The notes under the pieces: generated by a model
Database searches by the model: none
What the model was told of the DNA's origin: nothing
The model's input: the letters and a program-made list of their open reading frames with translations, nothing else
Program-made: the position numbers and the translations under genes
Source: Gluconobacter cadivus
GTDB taxonomy: Bacteria > Pseudomonadota > Alphaproteobacteria > Acetobacterales > Acetobacteraceae
Direction: 5' to 3'
Assembly (NCBI RefSeq): GCF_015244745.1
Contig: NZ_JABCQI010000001.1
Coordinates: 1-64,000, forward strand
Length of the DNA stretch: 64,000 nucleotides
Shown here: positions 1 through 9,124 of the stretch, one piece after another
How positions within the stretch are numbered: the stretch's first letter is position 1
Layout of the letters: the number at the start of each line of letters is the position of its first letter

Positions 1-1
1 T

Positions 2-334
2 GCGGATGTCGAGGACGCGATGGGCGACTGGCGGCATAATGCCGAACTGGTCGAGCAGCTGAACCAGGCCTCCGTCGATGCCGGCCTCGCCCGCGACCGC
101 GCCCAGAAGCTGTTCGGAGCCGGTCTGACCGGCTATCTGAACGTGCTGACGACCGAACAGACCGCCCTGTCCGCCGAAGATCAGGCCGTCGTCGGACGCC
201 TCGCCCGCGTCCGAAACGCCGTCGCCCTCTACATCGCCCTCGGCGCCGGGTGGCAGGGAAAAGCCCTCACCGACACAAGGCTCCCCGTCGAAGTCAAACA
301 ACAAAACGCCTTCGTCAGAGCTTTTACAAGGTAA
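2..334 (+). CDS. Efflux outer-membrane factor (NodT-like), C-terminal part
   Basis: The reading frame is open from the window edge to a TAA at 332-334, so only about the last 110 residues are visible. The remnant is an amphipathic helix rich in Gln, Glu and Ala, with FGAGLTGYLNVLTTEQ followed by ALYIALGAGWQG. That pattern is typical of the last helical hairpin of TolC/NodT-type outer membrane factors of RND or MFS tripartite pumps. The protein would form the outer-membrane exit duct. The pump components should lie upstream, outside the window. The family call is by recognition; the substrate cannot be inferred. Confidence 0.8.
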   Translation, partial: ADVEDAMGDWRHNAELVEQLNQASVDAGLARDRAQKLFGAGLTGYLNVLTTEQTALSAEDQAVVGRLARVRNAVALYIALGAGWQGKALTDTRLPVEVKQQNAFVRAFTR

Positions 335-352
335 TCCTGAGCGGAGTGATCG

Positions 353-375
353 CATAAAACCATTTGGGTTTTATG
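353..375. terminator. AT-rich hairpin after the efflux gene
   Basis: A perfect 9-bp stem (CATAAAACC / GGTTTTATG) with a 5-base loop lies 19 bases after the efflux stop codon. No run of T follows, so it may stabilise a 3' end rather than act as a classical intrinsic terminator. Confidence 0.4.
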
Positions 376-430
376 ACGAAACACGACAATATCCGTTCAG
401 GACTCCCTGACCACTCAGCAAGGATCAGTG

Positions 431-1465
431 ATGGGCAGACTGACCTTGTGGCGCACTCTTCCCGCATTCGTGGCAGCTACTTGCGTGCTTTGTTCTCCCG
501 TACACGCACGAAACATCCATGACTGCGTCACCATGAGCGAAGTCCTCCCCTTCCTTAACCCGGCTGGCGCTCCCGTTATTCATGTCCAAATCAATGATCA
601 TGATGTCGGCTCTTTTTTCTCAACATTCACAACACGGACCAGCGTATGGGATGCGAAAGGGTTTGATTTTTACCGTCTTGACCCTGTCAGAACCATGTCG
701 GTCACAGGAACGGGCGGAAACTATTCCACTACAATTAAAAGCCTCCAGATCGGTCAATCCGTGCTCAAAGACATGACAGCATTACTGGTCAATGAGCGCC
801 CTCCAAAAACGCCGGATGGCCTGCTTCTGATGATGGATCTCGGATGGGATATTCTGGGACAATACCATCTGCTCATCGACAGGTATTCGCAGAAAATCGG
901 CATTTTCACTTACGATACTGCTGCGGATTGCCCGGATATCGGAACACTTCTGAAAAACCCGGGGCCAGCCATTCCCCTGACATCCATTGATGATGAGTCT
1001 CCGCAACTCAATCAGATGACGGCCCTTCTGGATGGCCACAAGGTGGACATGCAGATCAATACGAGCGCCAACCGCTCCATTATTCAGCAATGGGTAGCGC
1101 GGAAAATGGGGATTTCACGCCACACACTCAAACAGGACGACGAAATCCGTGTCGGCGCAGGGGAAGTGCTTCTGGGGCACCGACATCACTTCGACACGCT
1201 ACAACTTGGTTCACACACCCTGCATGACATCACGCTGGATGTCGTCCCGGATGCGGAGTTCAATATTCTTGGGATGGACGTGCTCAAGCACTTCAACGTC
1301 CTGATCAATCCCATGGCCGGTAAACTCTGGCTGGAGGACTACGTTCCGCCGCCCGGCCACGTGGAGGAAAAGGCCCTCCCCTGGTCCCCGACCCATGACC
1401 GGCTCAGCATCACTCATACCAGCGAGGAAAAGCAGGCCCCACCTCTCCCCGCCGGAAAGCCTTGA
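431..1465 (+). CDS. Secreted retropepsin-like protein lacking catalytic aspartates
   Basis: The protein has 344 residues if ATG 431 is used; AAGGA lies 6 bases upstream and fits better than for the GTG at 428. A signal peptide is evident (charged start, hydrophobic stretch, cleavage near VHA/RN). Two successive copies of the retropepsin/pepsin-like single-domain fold can be traced. Copy 1 runs from VIHVQINDHDVGSFFSTF to GWDILGQYHLLID. Copy 2 runs from MTALLDGHKVDMQINTSA to GMDVLKHFNVLIN. In active relatives the first motif reads D-T/S-G. Here it reads STFTTRTS in copy 1 and INTSA in copy 2, so both catalytic Asp residues appear to be missing. It is probably a periplasmic binding or scaffold protein rather than a protease. 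No operon partner is obvious. Confidence 0.7.
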   Translation: MGRLTLWRTLPAFVAATCVLCSPVHARNIHDCVTMSEVLPFLNPAGAPVIHVQINDHDVGSFFSTFTTRTSVWDAKGFDFYRLDPVRTMSVTGTGGNYSTTIKSLQIGQSVLKDMTALLVNERPPKTPDGLLLMMDLGWDILGQYHLLIDRYSQKIGIFTYDTAADCPDIGTLLKNPGPAIPLTSIDDESPQLNQMTALLDGHKVDMQINTSANRSIIQQWVARKMGISRHTLKQDDEIRVGAGEVLLGHRHHFDTLQLGSHTLHDITLDVVPDAEFNILGMDVLKHFNVLINPMAGKLWLEDYVPPPGHVEEKALPWSPTHDRLSITHTSEEKQAPPLPAGKP

Positions 1466-1468
1466 GGG

Positions 1469-3007
1469 TCAGGCTTCTGACGAACCACCGTCCACGTCAA
1501 ATGTCACACCCTGTGCCAGCGGCAGAGTGCGTCCATAATTGATGGCGTTGGTCTGACGACGCATATAGGCCTTCCATGAATCCGAACCGGACTCACGACC
1601 GCCGCCTGTTTCTTTTTCACCGCCAAATGCTCCACCGATTTCCGCACCGGACGGCCCCATATTCACGTTCGCAATGCCACAATCCGATCCCCGCGCAGAC
1701 AGGAACTGCTCCACTTCCCGGATATCGGTCGCAAAGATCGAAGACGACAGCCCCTGCACCACGTCGTTCTGAAGCGCAATCGCCTCATCCAGCGTGTCGT
1801 ATTTCATCACATACAGGATCGGTGCGAATGTCTCTTCCAGCACCGGCCCCACCTGAGACGGCATTTCGACCAGTGCCGGGCGCGCATAAAATGATGCCTC
1901 CCCGTTCACATCGACGCGGGTTCCACCGTGAACCGTACCGCCCGCATCCGCCGCAGCCTTGAGACTGTCCTGCATCATTGTGAAGGACGCCGCGTCAATC
2001 AGGGGCCCGACAAGCGCCGTTCCTTCGATCGGATTACCAACCGAAATGCTCCTGTAGATATTCACCAGCTTGGGCACGAGCGTGTCGTAGACGCTGGAAT
2101 GGACGAACAGACGCCGTAATGTCGTGCAACGCTGACCCGCTGTTCCCATCGCGCCGAACGCAACGGCCCGCAGCGTCAGATCCAGATCGGCCGATGGCGT
2201 GACGATGGACGCATTGTTGCCGCCGAGTTCCAGAATGGAGCGCCCGAAACGACGTGCCACGCGCTCGCCCACGTCGCGACCCATTCGGGTCGAACCGGTT
2301 GCGGAAATGACCGGCACGCGGTGGTCTTCCACCATCAGTTCGCCAATATCGCGTCCACCAACCAGCAATGTGCTGAGTGCGACTGGCGCATCGTTTCCAA
2401 AGCGTGCTGCCGCCTTCAGGAACAAAGCCTGCGTGGCAAGTGCGGTCAGCGGGGTCTTTTCCGAGGGCTTCCAGATCACACTGTCTCCGCAGACCAGCGC
2501 CAGAGCGGCATTCCACGACCAGACCGCTACCGGGAAATTGAACGCGGAGATGATGCCAACCGGCCCCACGGGATGCCACTGTTCCGTCAGGCGATGGTCC
2601 GGTCGTTCGGAAGGGATCGTCAGACCGTAAAGCTGGCGGGACAGACCAACTGCGAAATCGCAGATATCGATCATTTCCTGTACCTCGCCCAGACCTTCGG
2701 ACGGAACCTTGCCCACTTCCAGCGTCACGAGCCGGCCAAGCGCGTCCTTGTTCGCCCGCAATTCCTCACCCAGCAGACGAACCAGTTCACCACGACGCGG
2801 TGCCGGAACCCTGCGCCAGACCTTGAACGCCTCTGCCGCACGGCCGATCGTCGCTTGCGCCTCGTCCGCGCTGATTTCCGCAACTTCAGCAATCCGCTCG
2901 CCCGTTAGCGGCGATGTGACGGCCAGAGTGCCACCCGAGTAGAGATCAGCCGACACGCCAAGGCTGTCGAGAAGCGTTGTGACTTCGGAGCGGAGAGAGG
3001 CAGTCAT
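1469..3007 (-). CDS. NAD(P)-dependent aldehyde dehydrogenase, ALDH7-like
   Basis: The protein has 512 residues from ATG 3007, preceded by AGGAAG. The frame stays open further upstream, but that extension would overlap the divergent reductase gene and has no family counterpart. It carries the complete ALDH fold: substrate-pocket motif FNFPVAVWSWN, cofactor region with SATGSTRMG, ELGGNN with general-base Glu260, and GTAGQRCTT with nucleophile Cys294. The nearest family is ALDH7 (alpha-aminoadipic semialdehyde/antiquitin type), recognised from the N-terminal half and the GAEIGGAFGGEKETGGGRESGS-like C-terminal segment. It probably oxidises a cytosolic aldehyde to the acid. It is divergent from a YqhD-type aldehyde reductase, so the pair could deal with the same aldehydes in both directions. 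Confidence 0.9.
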   Translation of the reverse strand: MTASLRSEVTTLLDSLGVSADLYSGGTLAVTSPLTGERIAEVAEISADEAQATIGRAAEAFKVWRRVPAPRRGELVRLLGEELRANKDALGRLVTLEVGKVPSEGLGEVQEMIDICDFAVGLSRQLYGLTIPSERPDHRLTEQWHPVGPVGIISAFNFPVAVWSWNAALALVCGDSVIWKPSEKTPLTALATQALFLKAAARFGNDAPVALSTLLVGGRDIGELMVEDHRVPVISATGSTRMGRDVGERVARRFGRSILELGGNNASIVTPSADLDLTLRAVAFGAMGTAGQRCTTLRRLFVHSSVYDTLVPKLVNIYRSISVGNPIEGTALVGPLIDAASFTMMQDSLKAAADAGGTVHGGTRVDVNGEASFYARPALVEMPSQVGPVLEETFAPILYVMKYDTLDEAIALQNDVVQGLSSSIFATDIREVEQFLSARGSDCGIANVNMGPSGAEIGGAFGGEKETGGGRESGSDSWKAYMRRQTNAINYGRTLPLAQGVTFDVDGGSSEA

Positions 3008-3243
3008 TGTTCTTCCTGTCTGGATTGCATAGCAGTTATCCCATTCACAAACCGTTACGACCCCGACGTCAAGATGATCCCGAAGACAGCCACTCCAGAC
3101 AGCGGGATATTTTCCAGTCTGGGTGAAAGGGGGAAAAAGCGTTAGGATCATCTCAGGCACAGCCTTGCCGTCACTCTTTTCAGGCCGTAACGGCGGCAGT
3201 GATGACGGCGCAATCAGAAACCCCCACTCTGAAGGCAGAACCC

Positions 3244-4401
3244 ATGCAGAATTTTGAATTCTACAATCCCACACGCATCATTTTCGGCGAGAATACGATC
3301 CCGAAACTGGCAGACCAGATCCCGGCCGAGGCCCGCGTCCTGATCCTTTTTGGCGGTGCAAGTGCAGAGCGCAACGGCACACTTCCGGCTGTACGCGAGG
3401 CGCTGGATGGCCGCTTCACCCGGGAATTCGGTGGCATCGAGGCCAATCCGACCTTCGAGACTCTGATGAAAGCGGTCGAACTGATCCGGAACGAGAAACT
3501 GGATTTCCTGCTGGCCGTAGGCGGCGGCTCCGTCATTGACGGCACCAAGTTCGTGGCCGCAGCCGTGGATTTCGAAGGCGATCCGTGGAGCATCCTGACG
3601 ACGCATGGCGCGAACGTCAAAGCTGCGATGCCGCTGGGAACGGTTCTGACGCTGCCTGCGACGGGTTCGGAAATGAACAGCTTCAGTGTCATCACCCGGC
3701 ATGCCACGCGCGAGAAGCTGGCTTTCGGCAGCCCGCATGTCTTCCCGCGCTTTTCGGTTCTGGACCCGACCCGCACTTATTCCCTGCCCGTCCGGCAGAT
3801 TGCGAATGGCGTCGTGGATTCCTTCGTCCACATCATGGAACAGTACCTGACTTACCCGGCAGATGGGCTGGCTCAGGATCGCTTTGCCGAGGGGCTGCTG
3901 CTCAGCCTGATCGAAATCGGGCCGAAAGTCGTTGCAGAACCCGAAAACTACACGCTCCGCGCCAATTTCATGTGGATCGCAACGCTAGCGCTCAATGGCA
4001 TCATCGGGGTTGGTATGCCGCAGGACTGGTCCACGCACAGCATCGGCCATGAACTGACGGCGCGTTACGATATCGACCACGCCCGGACGTTGGCCATCGT
4101 TCTGCCGTCCATGCTGCGTGTCCGCAAAGACGCCAAGCGCGGCAAGCTCCTGCAATATGCAGCCCGTGTCTGGAACCTGCATGAGGGCACGGAAGACGAG
4201 CGGATCGAAGCCGCCATCGTACGGACGGAGAAATTCTTCGAAAGTCTCGACATTCCGACCCGCCTCTCCGCTTACGAGATCGGCGAAGAGGGCATTGATC
4301 CACTGGTCGCGCAGCTCGATACCCACGGCATGACCGCACTGGGCGAACAGGCTGAAATCACTCTGGATGTCAGCCGACGGGTGCTTGAGCTGAGCCTGTA
4401 A
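3244..4401 (+). CDS. yqhD: Iron-containing alcohol dehydrogenase / aldehyde reductase, YqhD-like
   Basis: The protein has 385 residues from ATG 3244, matching E. coli YqhD (387). An upstream in-frame start at 3199 adds 15 unlikely residues. Group III alcohol dehydrogenase features are visible: nucleotide-binding GGGSVIDGTK, and metal ligands Asp and His in NGVVDSFVHIMEQ plus two His residues in THSIGHELTARYDIDHA. The enzyme would reduce short-chain and lipid-derived aldehydes with NADPH in the cytosol. It is divergent from the aldehyde dehydrogenase, with about 236 bases between starts. It converges with mdaB, and a perfect GC-rich hairpin separates the two. Confidence 0.9.
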   Translation: MQNFEFYNPTRIIFGENTIPKLADQIPAEARVLILFGGASAERNGTLPAVREALDGRFTREFGGIEANPTFETLMKAVELIRNEKLDFLLAVGGGSVIDGTKFVAAAVDFEGDPWSILTTHGANVKAAMPLGTVLTLPATGSEMNSFSVITRHATREKLAFGSPHVFPRFSVLDPTRTYSLPVRQIANGVVDSFVHIMEQYLTYPADGLAQDRFAEGLLLSLIEIGPKVVAEPENYTLRANFMWIATLALNGIIGVGMPQDWSTHSIGHELTARYDIDHARTLAIVLPSMLRVRKDAKRGKLLQYAARVWNLHEGTEDERIEAAIVRTEKFFESLDIPTRLSAYEIGEEGIDPLVAQLDTHGMTALGEQAEITLDVSRRVLELSL

Positions 4402-4406
4402 GGCAG

Positions 4407-4426
4407 GGGGCGGCTCAGGCCGCCCC
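4407..4426. terminator. GC-rich hairpin between convergent genes
   Basis: A perfect 8-bp stem GGGGCGGC / GCCGCCCC with loop TCAG lies just after the reductase stop and before the mdaB stop. There is no T run on either side, so termination is plausible but not proven. Confidence 0.4.
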
Positions 4427-4431
4427 TCCTC

Positions 4432-5022
4432 TCAAAACGCCGTCCCGATCACGTCTTTCAGATGCTGGTGATAGGCCGCGAGTGTCGCATCTACATTTGG
4501 TGCCTTCATCACGTCTGTCGCCAGAAACGTCGGAAGCGCGGACATTCCCAGAAATTCGTGAGCCTTGTGAAACGGGAAATAAACCCCATCCACGCCACGC
4601 CCCTCGAAGAACTGATCCGGGTCCGTAAACGCGTCTTCCGGCGCGTTCCATGTGGCTGAGAGCATGTAATGCTTGCCCTGTACCAGGCCGCCTGAGCCAT
4701 ATTTACGCTCCGGATGTGCGCGGCTGCGACCATCATTGGCATACAGCTTCCCATGACCAGCCGTCATGATTTCGTCCATGTATTTCTTGACGATCCAGGG
4801 CACGCCCATCCACCAGCCGGGGCATTGGTAGATAATCAGATCAGCCCACAGGAAGTTCCCGACTTCCTGCTCGACATCGTATCCGTCATCGATTTTTGTC
4901 TGGCGAATGTCGTGCCCACTTTTGGACAGGAAGTCGGCTGCAAAGGCCTGAAGTGTATCGTTCAGACGACCGTGAGAATGAGCGAAGACCTTGCTGCCAT
5001 TCAGAAGAAGAATTTTTGTCAT
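4432..5022 (-). CDS. mdaB: NAD(P)H:quinone oxidoreductase, MdaB family
   Basis: The protein has 196 residues from ATG 5022 (E. coli MdaB 193). The N-terminus MTKILLLNGSK with AHSHGRLN is the flavodoxin-like FMN/FAD phosphate loop. IYQCPGWWMGVPWIVKKY matches the conserved Trp-rich flavin and quinone pocket of MdaB/ModB proteins. LSATWNAP and FLGM further support the family. It would reduce quinones by two electrons in the cytosol and protect against quinone stress. It is divergent from a LysR regulator with an inverted repeat in the shared promoter region, so regulation by that protein is likely. Confidence 0.88.
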   Translation of the reverse strand: MTKILLLNGSKVFAHSHGRLNDTLQAFAADFLSKSGHDIRQTKIDDGYDVEQEVGNFLWADLIIYQCPGWWMGVPWIVKKYMDEIMTAGHGKLYANDGRSRAHPERKYGSGGLVQGKHYMLSATWNAPEDAFTDPDQFFEGRGVDGVYFPFHKAHEFLGMSALPTFLATDVMKAPNVDATLAAYHQHLKDVIGTAF

Positions 5023-5115
5023 GATTGCATATCCATTATTGCCCCAGATCGGAGCTATTGGGCCATCATGAACTCCTGATACCCACTTGATAAGCGCCAA
5101 GATCTCCACAAAATC

Positions 5116-5132
5116 TGTGAAGCAGTTTCACA
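5116..5132. promoter_or_regulatory. Candidate LysR operator between mdaB and the LysR gene
   Basis: TGTGAAGCAGTTTCACA is a perfect 6-bp inverted repeat with a 5-base spacer and contains the T-N11-A arrangement typical of LysR sites. It ends 13 bases before the LysR start, in the 123-base divergent promoter region. Confidence 0.5.
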
Positions 5133-5145
5133 AATGAGGTAGAAA

Positions 5146-6075
5146 ATGGACAACCGTTTCGGCGAGATGAAAATCTTTCTCCGCGTCGTGGAGAGCGGCA
5201 GTTTTTCCGAAGCGGCGCGCCTCTCCCTGATGACACCCTCTACAGTCAGCAAACTGATCGGGCGCATTGAAAGTCGTCTTGGCGTTCAGCTTGTGGAACG
5301 CTCGACCCGAAAACTGTCCATCACGCCTGAAGGACTGGCTTATTACGAACGGGTGCAGGCCTTGATTGCGGAACTGGACGATCTGGAGGGCTTCCTGTCC
5401 AGAAAAACCGTCCAGTTGACGGGGACCATCCGAATCAATGCTTCTGTAGCGTTCGGAGCGCTGATGCTGGAGCCGCTGCTGCCGGAGTTCTGGGCGGCAT
5501 ATCCGGATATCGTGGTGGATCTATCCCTGTCCGACGAAATGGCGGATCTATATCTGGACCGGACGGATATCGCGTTCCGGGTCGGAAAACTTCAGGATTC
5601 CAGCCTGATGGCCAGACATCTGGGGACCGTACCGCGGCTGATCGTCGGGGCACCGGATTATCTGGAGCGGTTCGGGTGGCCCCAGAGCGCGGACGATCTG
5701 GAGCATCACCGGTGTCTGGGTTTTAATTTCCAGCGCGCGGCTCCGGTCTGGCCGTTGCAGGAACGCGGGCGGATCGTAGATCGGATCGTCCGGGGACCGC
5801 TACTCGCCAATAATGGTGAGACCGTTCGACGCGCAGCAGTCCGTGGCGCCGGGCTGGCCCGGCTGGCCGAATATCATGTGCGCGACGATCTGGCGGCAGG
5901 ACGTCTGGTAGAAGTGCTGGCAGACAATGCTACGCGGGATGAGGAGGCCATCCACGCGCTTTATCAGGGCGGAAAACGGGTACCGCAACGTATCCGCGCG
6001 TTCCTGGACTTCGTTGTTCCGCGCCTTCAGGCCAGTCTCAGCCCGATTTTTATCCGTTGCTCAGAGCAGAGTTGA
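5146..6075 (+). CDS. LysR-family transcriptional regulator
   Basis: The protein has 309 residues. The N-terminal winged helix-turn-helix is clear (FLRVVESGSFSEAARL, then TPSTVSKLIGRIESRLGVQL). It is followed by the periplasmic-binding-like effector domain with the usual RTDIAFRVG segment. ATG 5146 is preceded by GAGG at 5137-5140. It resembles the large group of LysR proteins that control neighbouring quinone reductases or dehydrogenases. It is divergent from mdaB, which is the likely target. The 3' end overlaps the convergent nuclease gene by 26 bases. Confidence 0.92.
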   Translation: MDNRFGEMKIFLRVVESGSFSEAARLSLMTPSTVSKLIGRIESRLGVQLVERSTRKLSITPEGLAYYERVQALIAELDDLEGFLSRKTVQLTGTIRINASVAFGALMLEPLLPEFWAAYPDIVVDLSLSDEMADLYLDRTDIAFRVGKLQDSSLMARHLGTVPRLIVGAPDYLERFGWPQSADDLEHHRCLGFNFQRAAPVWPLQERGRIVDRIVRGPLLANNGETVRRAAVRGAGLARLAEYHVRDDLAAGRLVEVLADNATRDEEAIHALYQGGKRVPQRIRAFLDFVVPRLQASLSPIFIRCSEQS

Positions 6076-6952
6076 GGACGGCTGCCAGACGCACACCTGC
6101 CTGTTCGAGACGCAGTTGCATGATCGGCCAAGTGAGTTCGGTGTAAGCCTTGCCGACATCGGCGCCCTTGTTCGCCGGAAGCGCACCGTAAGCCACACTG
6201 CGGGCCAGAGAATGGCTTTCATCGGCCCAGTTGACGGTGGCGTCATGCACGTCACCAGCCACCAGATCCTGCACCCAGTATTGGGCTTCATCAGGCGTAA
6301 TCAGAGCGCCGAGACGATCGGCTTCCTGCTTCGCGCGGGCGGGATCGATACTGTAGAACGGGCCGACATGCAGGTCCGCTTCATGGTCGATCACCCCTTC
6401 ATCCCACAGAGAATGCAGATTCATGTGACCATTGGCGTTATTGCCGAAATAGGTCAGGTGAATTGCATTCCCGCCCATATCCTTGTTGCGCTCGGCAGCG
6501 TGCAGGGGTTGGTGGATATCGCCCATCAAATGAACGACCCATTTCAGCGCGACCAGGCGGTCCTGAGGCGAGGCATGCGTATCAGCAAGAATCCTGATTT
6601 CCTCGGGAAGTTTTTCCACAACACAGGCATGATCCGGGCAGTCGCGAGCCTGATCATAGGCCGGATGAGACACATCGATATCGACATAATGCCATTTCAG
6701 CGTCTCGGGCGCGCCCCCCTTCTTCTTGGGAACATGGCCGATCGTGTCAGGCCAGGAAGCGACCTGATCAAGGGTCTGGTGGTTTTCAAGCTCCAGGAGG
6801 GCCGCTGCCGCTTTGCTGGCCTGAGGTGTCAGGCGCTCCTGAGCGATATCCGCCACGATGGCGTGACCATAAGGCCCCCAAGCGAATGCGCTGGAAGAAA
6901 AAGCAAGCATACCCGCGCCGATCAGGGACGCACAGAGAACACGAAACTGCAT
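6050..6952 (-). CDS. Secreted S1/P1-family nuclease
   Basis: The protein has 300 residues. A signal peptide ends at AFA/WGPYGH, which would expose the N-terminal Trp that coordinates the zinc cluster in S1/P1 nucleases. Zinc-ligand motifs are visible in order: WGPYGHAIVADIA, HYVDID, HLMGDIHQPLHAA and NLHSLWDEGV. It is a trinuclear zinc enzyme that degrades single-stranded RNA and DNA or releases phosphate from 3'-nucleotides, acting outside the cytoplasm. It could serve phosphate or nucleoside scavenging. It is a single gene, convergent with the LysR gene. Confidence 0.92.
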   Translation of the reverse strand: MQFRVLCASLIGAGMLAFSSSAFAWGPYGHAIVADIAQERLTPQASKAAAALLELENHQTLDQVASWPDTIGHVPKKKGGAPETLKWHYVDIDVSHPAYDQARDCPDHACVVEKLPEEIRILADTHASPQDRLVALKWVVHLMGDIHQPLHAAERNKDMGGNAIHLTYFGNNANGHMNLHSLWDEGVIDHEADLHVGPFYSIDPARAKQEADRLGALITPDEAQYWVQDLVAGDVHDATVNWADESHSLARSVAYGALPANKGADVGKAYTELTWPIMQLRLEQAGVRLAAVLNSALSNG

Positions 6953-7477
6953 GGAAAACCTGACTGCCCATCTCTGGAAATGACGTTATCCCTGTTTCTC
7001 ACCCTTTCGGGACCATCACAAGACATTCCAGCGCGCTGTCATAACCTTGTCTCGAACCTGCGCACCCACATGGGAAATCCGCAATAAAAAATCTTAAAAT
7101 CTCCCGATATCAGTAAAATTTCTCAGTTTGGAAAATTATTTTTTCTTTCATGCAAAATTGTTCTGATCAATATTTTATATCTATTTCAGATCATTCCGAT
7201 TTATTTCAGCTTCCCTGTTGATTGAGAGAAAATTTTTCATAAACCCATCAATCTTTAACCATGATCTTTATCGATAAACATCCTGATTCGTTCAAAATCA
7301 TCAAGAGGCTTATTCTTCCCAATCCAACTATTAAAAAAAGTATGTCATAAAATTTATCGCATTCTTCAAAATGGCATTATTGCCATTATTGTTATCAAAA
7401 AATAACATCCTCTTTAACGACAAGAAAAAGATATATTTTTCTAAATGTCACTTGGTTTTTATTTTGGAGGCTCCAGC
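6953..7477. other. AT-rich intergenic region before the lactate permease
   Basis: About 525 bases without a convincing gene, much richer in A+T than the surroundings, especially 7080-7440. It contains two close inverted repeats (7370-7387 and 7391-7406) and probably the lldP promoter. Nothing else was recognised. Confidence 0.7.
7370..7387. promoter_or_regulatory. lldP: Candidate operator upstream of lldP
   Basis: AATGGCATTATTGCCATT is a perfect 7-bp inverted repeat around TTAT, about 90 bases before the permease start. A second repeat, GTTAT-N6-ATAAC, follows at 7391-7406. The size and symmetry suit a GntR/FadR-type regulator, but no such gene lies nearby. Confidence 0.4.
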
Positions 7478-9124
7478 ATGTCATCCTGGGCACAGGTTTA
7501 CGATCCAATAGGGAACATCTGGATTTCTGGAGCAATCGCTCTTATTCCAATCCTGTTTTTCTTCTTCGCCCTTCTTTATCTGCATATGAAGGGTCATATT
7601 GCCTGCACCATTACTGTGGGGATTACTTTCGCACTGGCCGTCCTGTTTTATGGAATGCCCGTTTCCACGGCTGTAGCCGCCGGTCTGTATGGCTTCGCTT
7701 ATGGATTATGGCCGATTTCCTGGATCATCATCGGGGCGGTCTTCCTGTACAAGATTTCCGTCCGGACGGGTCAGTTCGACATTATCCGTCATTCCATTTC
7801 CACAGTCTCGAAAGATCAGCGCATCCAGCTTCTTCTGGTCGCCTTTGCTTTTGGGGCCTTTCTGGAAGGAGCGGCCGGTTTTGGGGCGCCTGTAGCCATT
7901 ACGACCGCCCTGCTCGTCGGGCTTGGATTTCCGCCGATCTATGCCGCAGGATTGTGCCTGATCGCCAATGCGGCCCCCGGCGCATTCGGAGCCATGGGGA
8001 TTCCCGTGATCGTCGGCGCACAGGTGATCGGGGCCGAGCCTTATGCCGTGGGACGGCTTGTCGTCATGCAGTTGATCCTGATCGGCATCATCATTCCATT
8101 CTGGCTGGTCGCCGTTGTGGACGGCATGCGCGGCATTCGTGAGACATGGCCTGTCATTCTCTTTACCGGCGTTGTTTTTGCCCTCACACAGTCTCTAACA
8201 GCCCTGCTGATCGGGCCGGAACTTCCTGATATCATTGCACCGCTGGTGACGATGGTTGCCATCCCGGTCTTTCTGCGGTTCTGGAAGCCGAGCCGGGTTT
8301 TCCGTTTCGACACCGGCGATACACCCGCAGATGCTGTGATTGACAACGCGACCTACACGTCATCGCAGATCATGCGGGCCTGGTCTCCGTTCATCATTCT
8401 CACAGCCTTCGTCGCCATTTGGAGCATCAAGCCCTTCAAGGCGCTGTTTGCCGCTGGTGGACCATTGAACTGGACGGTTCTCGTCATCCAGTTTCCGGGA
8501 TTGCATAACCTTGTCCTGAAAACGGCTCCGATCGTCCCCAACCCGACCCCTTACGCCGCAATCTTCAAGCTGGATTTCATTTCCTCTGTTGGAACAGCCA
8601 TTCTGCTGGCCGGTGTGATGACTGTTCTGTTCCTGAAGATGCGCCCCACAGATGCCCTCGCAACATTCCGCGACACTTTGCGCGAACTGCGTATTCCCAT
8701 TTACGCCATCGGCATGGTGCTGGCTTTTGCGTTTCTTGCAAACTACTCCGGCCTTTCCACCACGCTGGCTCTGGTCCTCGCCATGAGCAAGGGCGCTTTC
8801 ACGTTCTTCGCACCGCTTCTGGGCTGGCTCGGGGTGTTCCTCACAGGCTCCGATACGTCTTCCAACGCGCTGTTCGGTGGACTTCAGGCGGCAACCGGAC
8901 GGCAGATCGGAGTGAGCGGGGAGCTTCTGGTGGCAGCGAATACTGTCGGCGGCGCAGTTGGAAAGATGATTTCTCCGCAATCCATCGCTGTGGCGTCGGC
9001 GGCCGTCGGGCTGGTCGGGCGCGAGGGCGAACTGCTGCATTTCACGCTGAAATGCAGCATCATTCTAGCCGTTCTGGTTGGGCTCATCACGACAGCGCTG
9101 GTTTTCATGGGGGTAGGCGCCTGA
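7478..9124 (+). CDS. lldP: L-lactate permease
   Basis: The protein has 548 residues from ATG 7478 (E. coli LldP 551). GGAGG at 7466-7470 decides for this start over the ATG at 7445. It is a polytopic inner-membrane protein with many hydrophobic segments. The conserved LctP signature is present: [30 protein letters not shown], and [16 protein letters not shown] with [15 protein letters not shown] near the C-terminus. It imports lactate (also glycolate in relatives) with protons. A D-lactate dehydrogenase is encoded about 24 kb downstream rather than beside it. It is monocistronic, ending in a strong terminator. Confidence 0.95.
   Translation: MSSWAQVYDPIGNIWISGAIALIPILFFFFALLYLHMKGHIACTITVGITFALAVLFYGMPVSTAVAAGLYGFAYGLWPISWIIIGAVFLYKISVRTGQFDIIRHSISTVSKDQRIQLLLVAFAFGAFLEGAAGFGAPVAITTALLVGLGFPPIYAAGLCLIANAAPGAFGAMGIPVIVGAQVIGAEPYAVGRLVVMQLILIGIIIPFWLVAVVDGMRGIRETWPVILFTGVVFALTQSLTALLIGPELPDIIAPLVTMVAIPVFLRFWKPSRVFRFDTGDTPADAVIDNATYTSSQIMRAWSPFIILTAFVAIWSIKPFKALFAAGGPLNWTVLVIQFPGLHNLVLKTAPIVPNPTPYAAIFKLDFISSVGTAILLAGVMTVLFLKMRPTDALATFRDTLRELRIPIYAIGMVLAFAFLANYSGLSTTLALVLAMSKGAFTFFAPLLGWLGVFLTGSDTSSNALFGGLQAATGRQIGVSGELLVAANTVGGAVGKMISPQSIAVASAAVGLVGREGELLHFTLKCSIILAVLVGLITTALVFMGVGA

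Noticed and set aside
3008-3274. N-terminal extension of the aldehyde dehydrogenase frame
   Set aside because: It overlaps the divergent reductase start, has no family-like sequence, and ATG 3007 has a good AGGAAG site and gives the normal family length.
5927-7087. Long plus-strand open frame over the S1/P1 nuclease
   Set aside because: It is antisense to a clearly recognised nuclease and has no recognisable protein features; a product of GC-rich codon structure.
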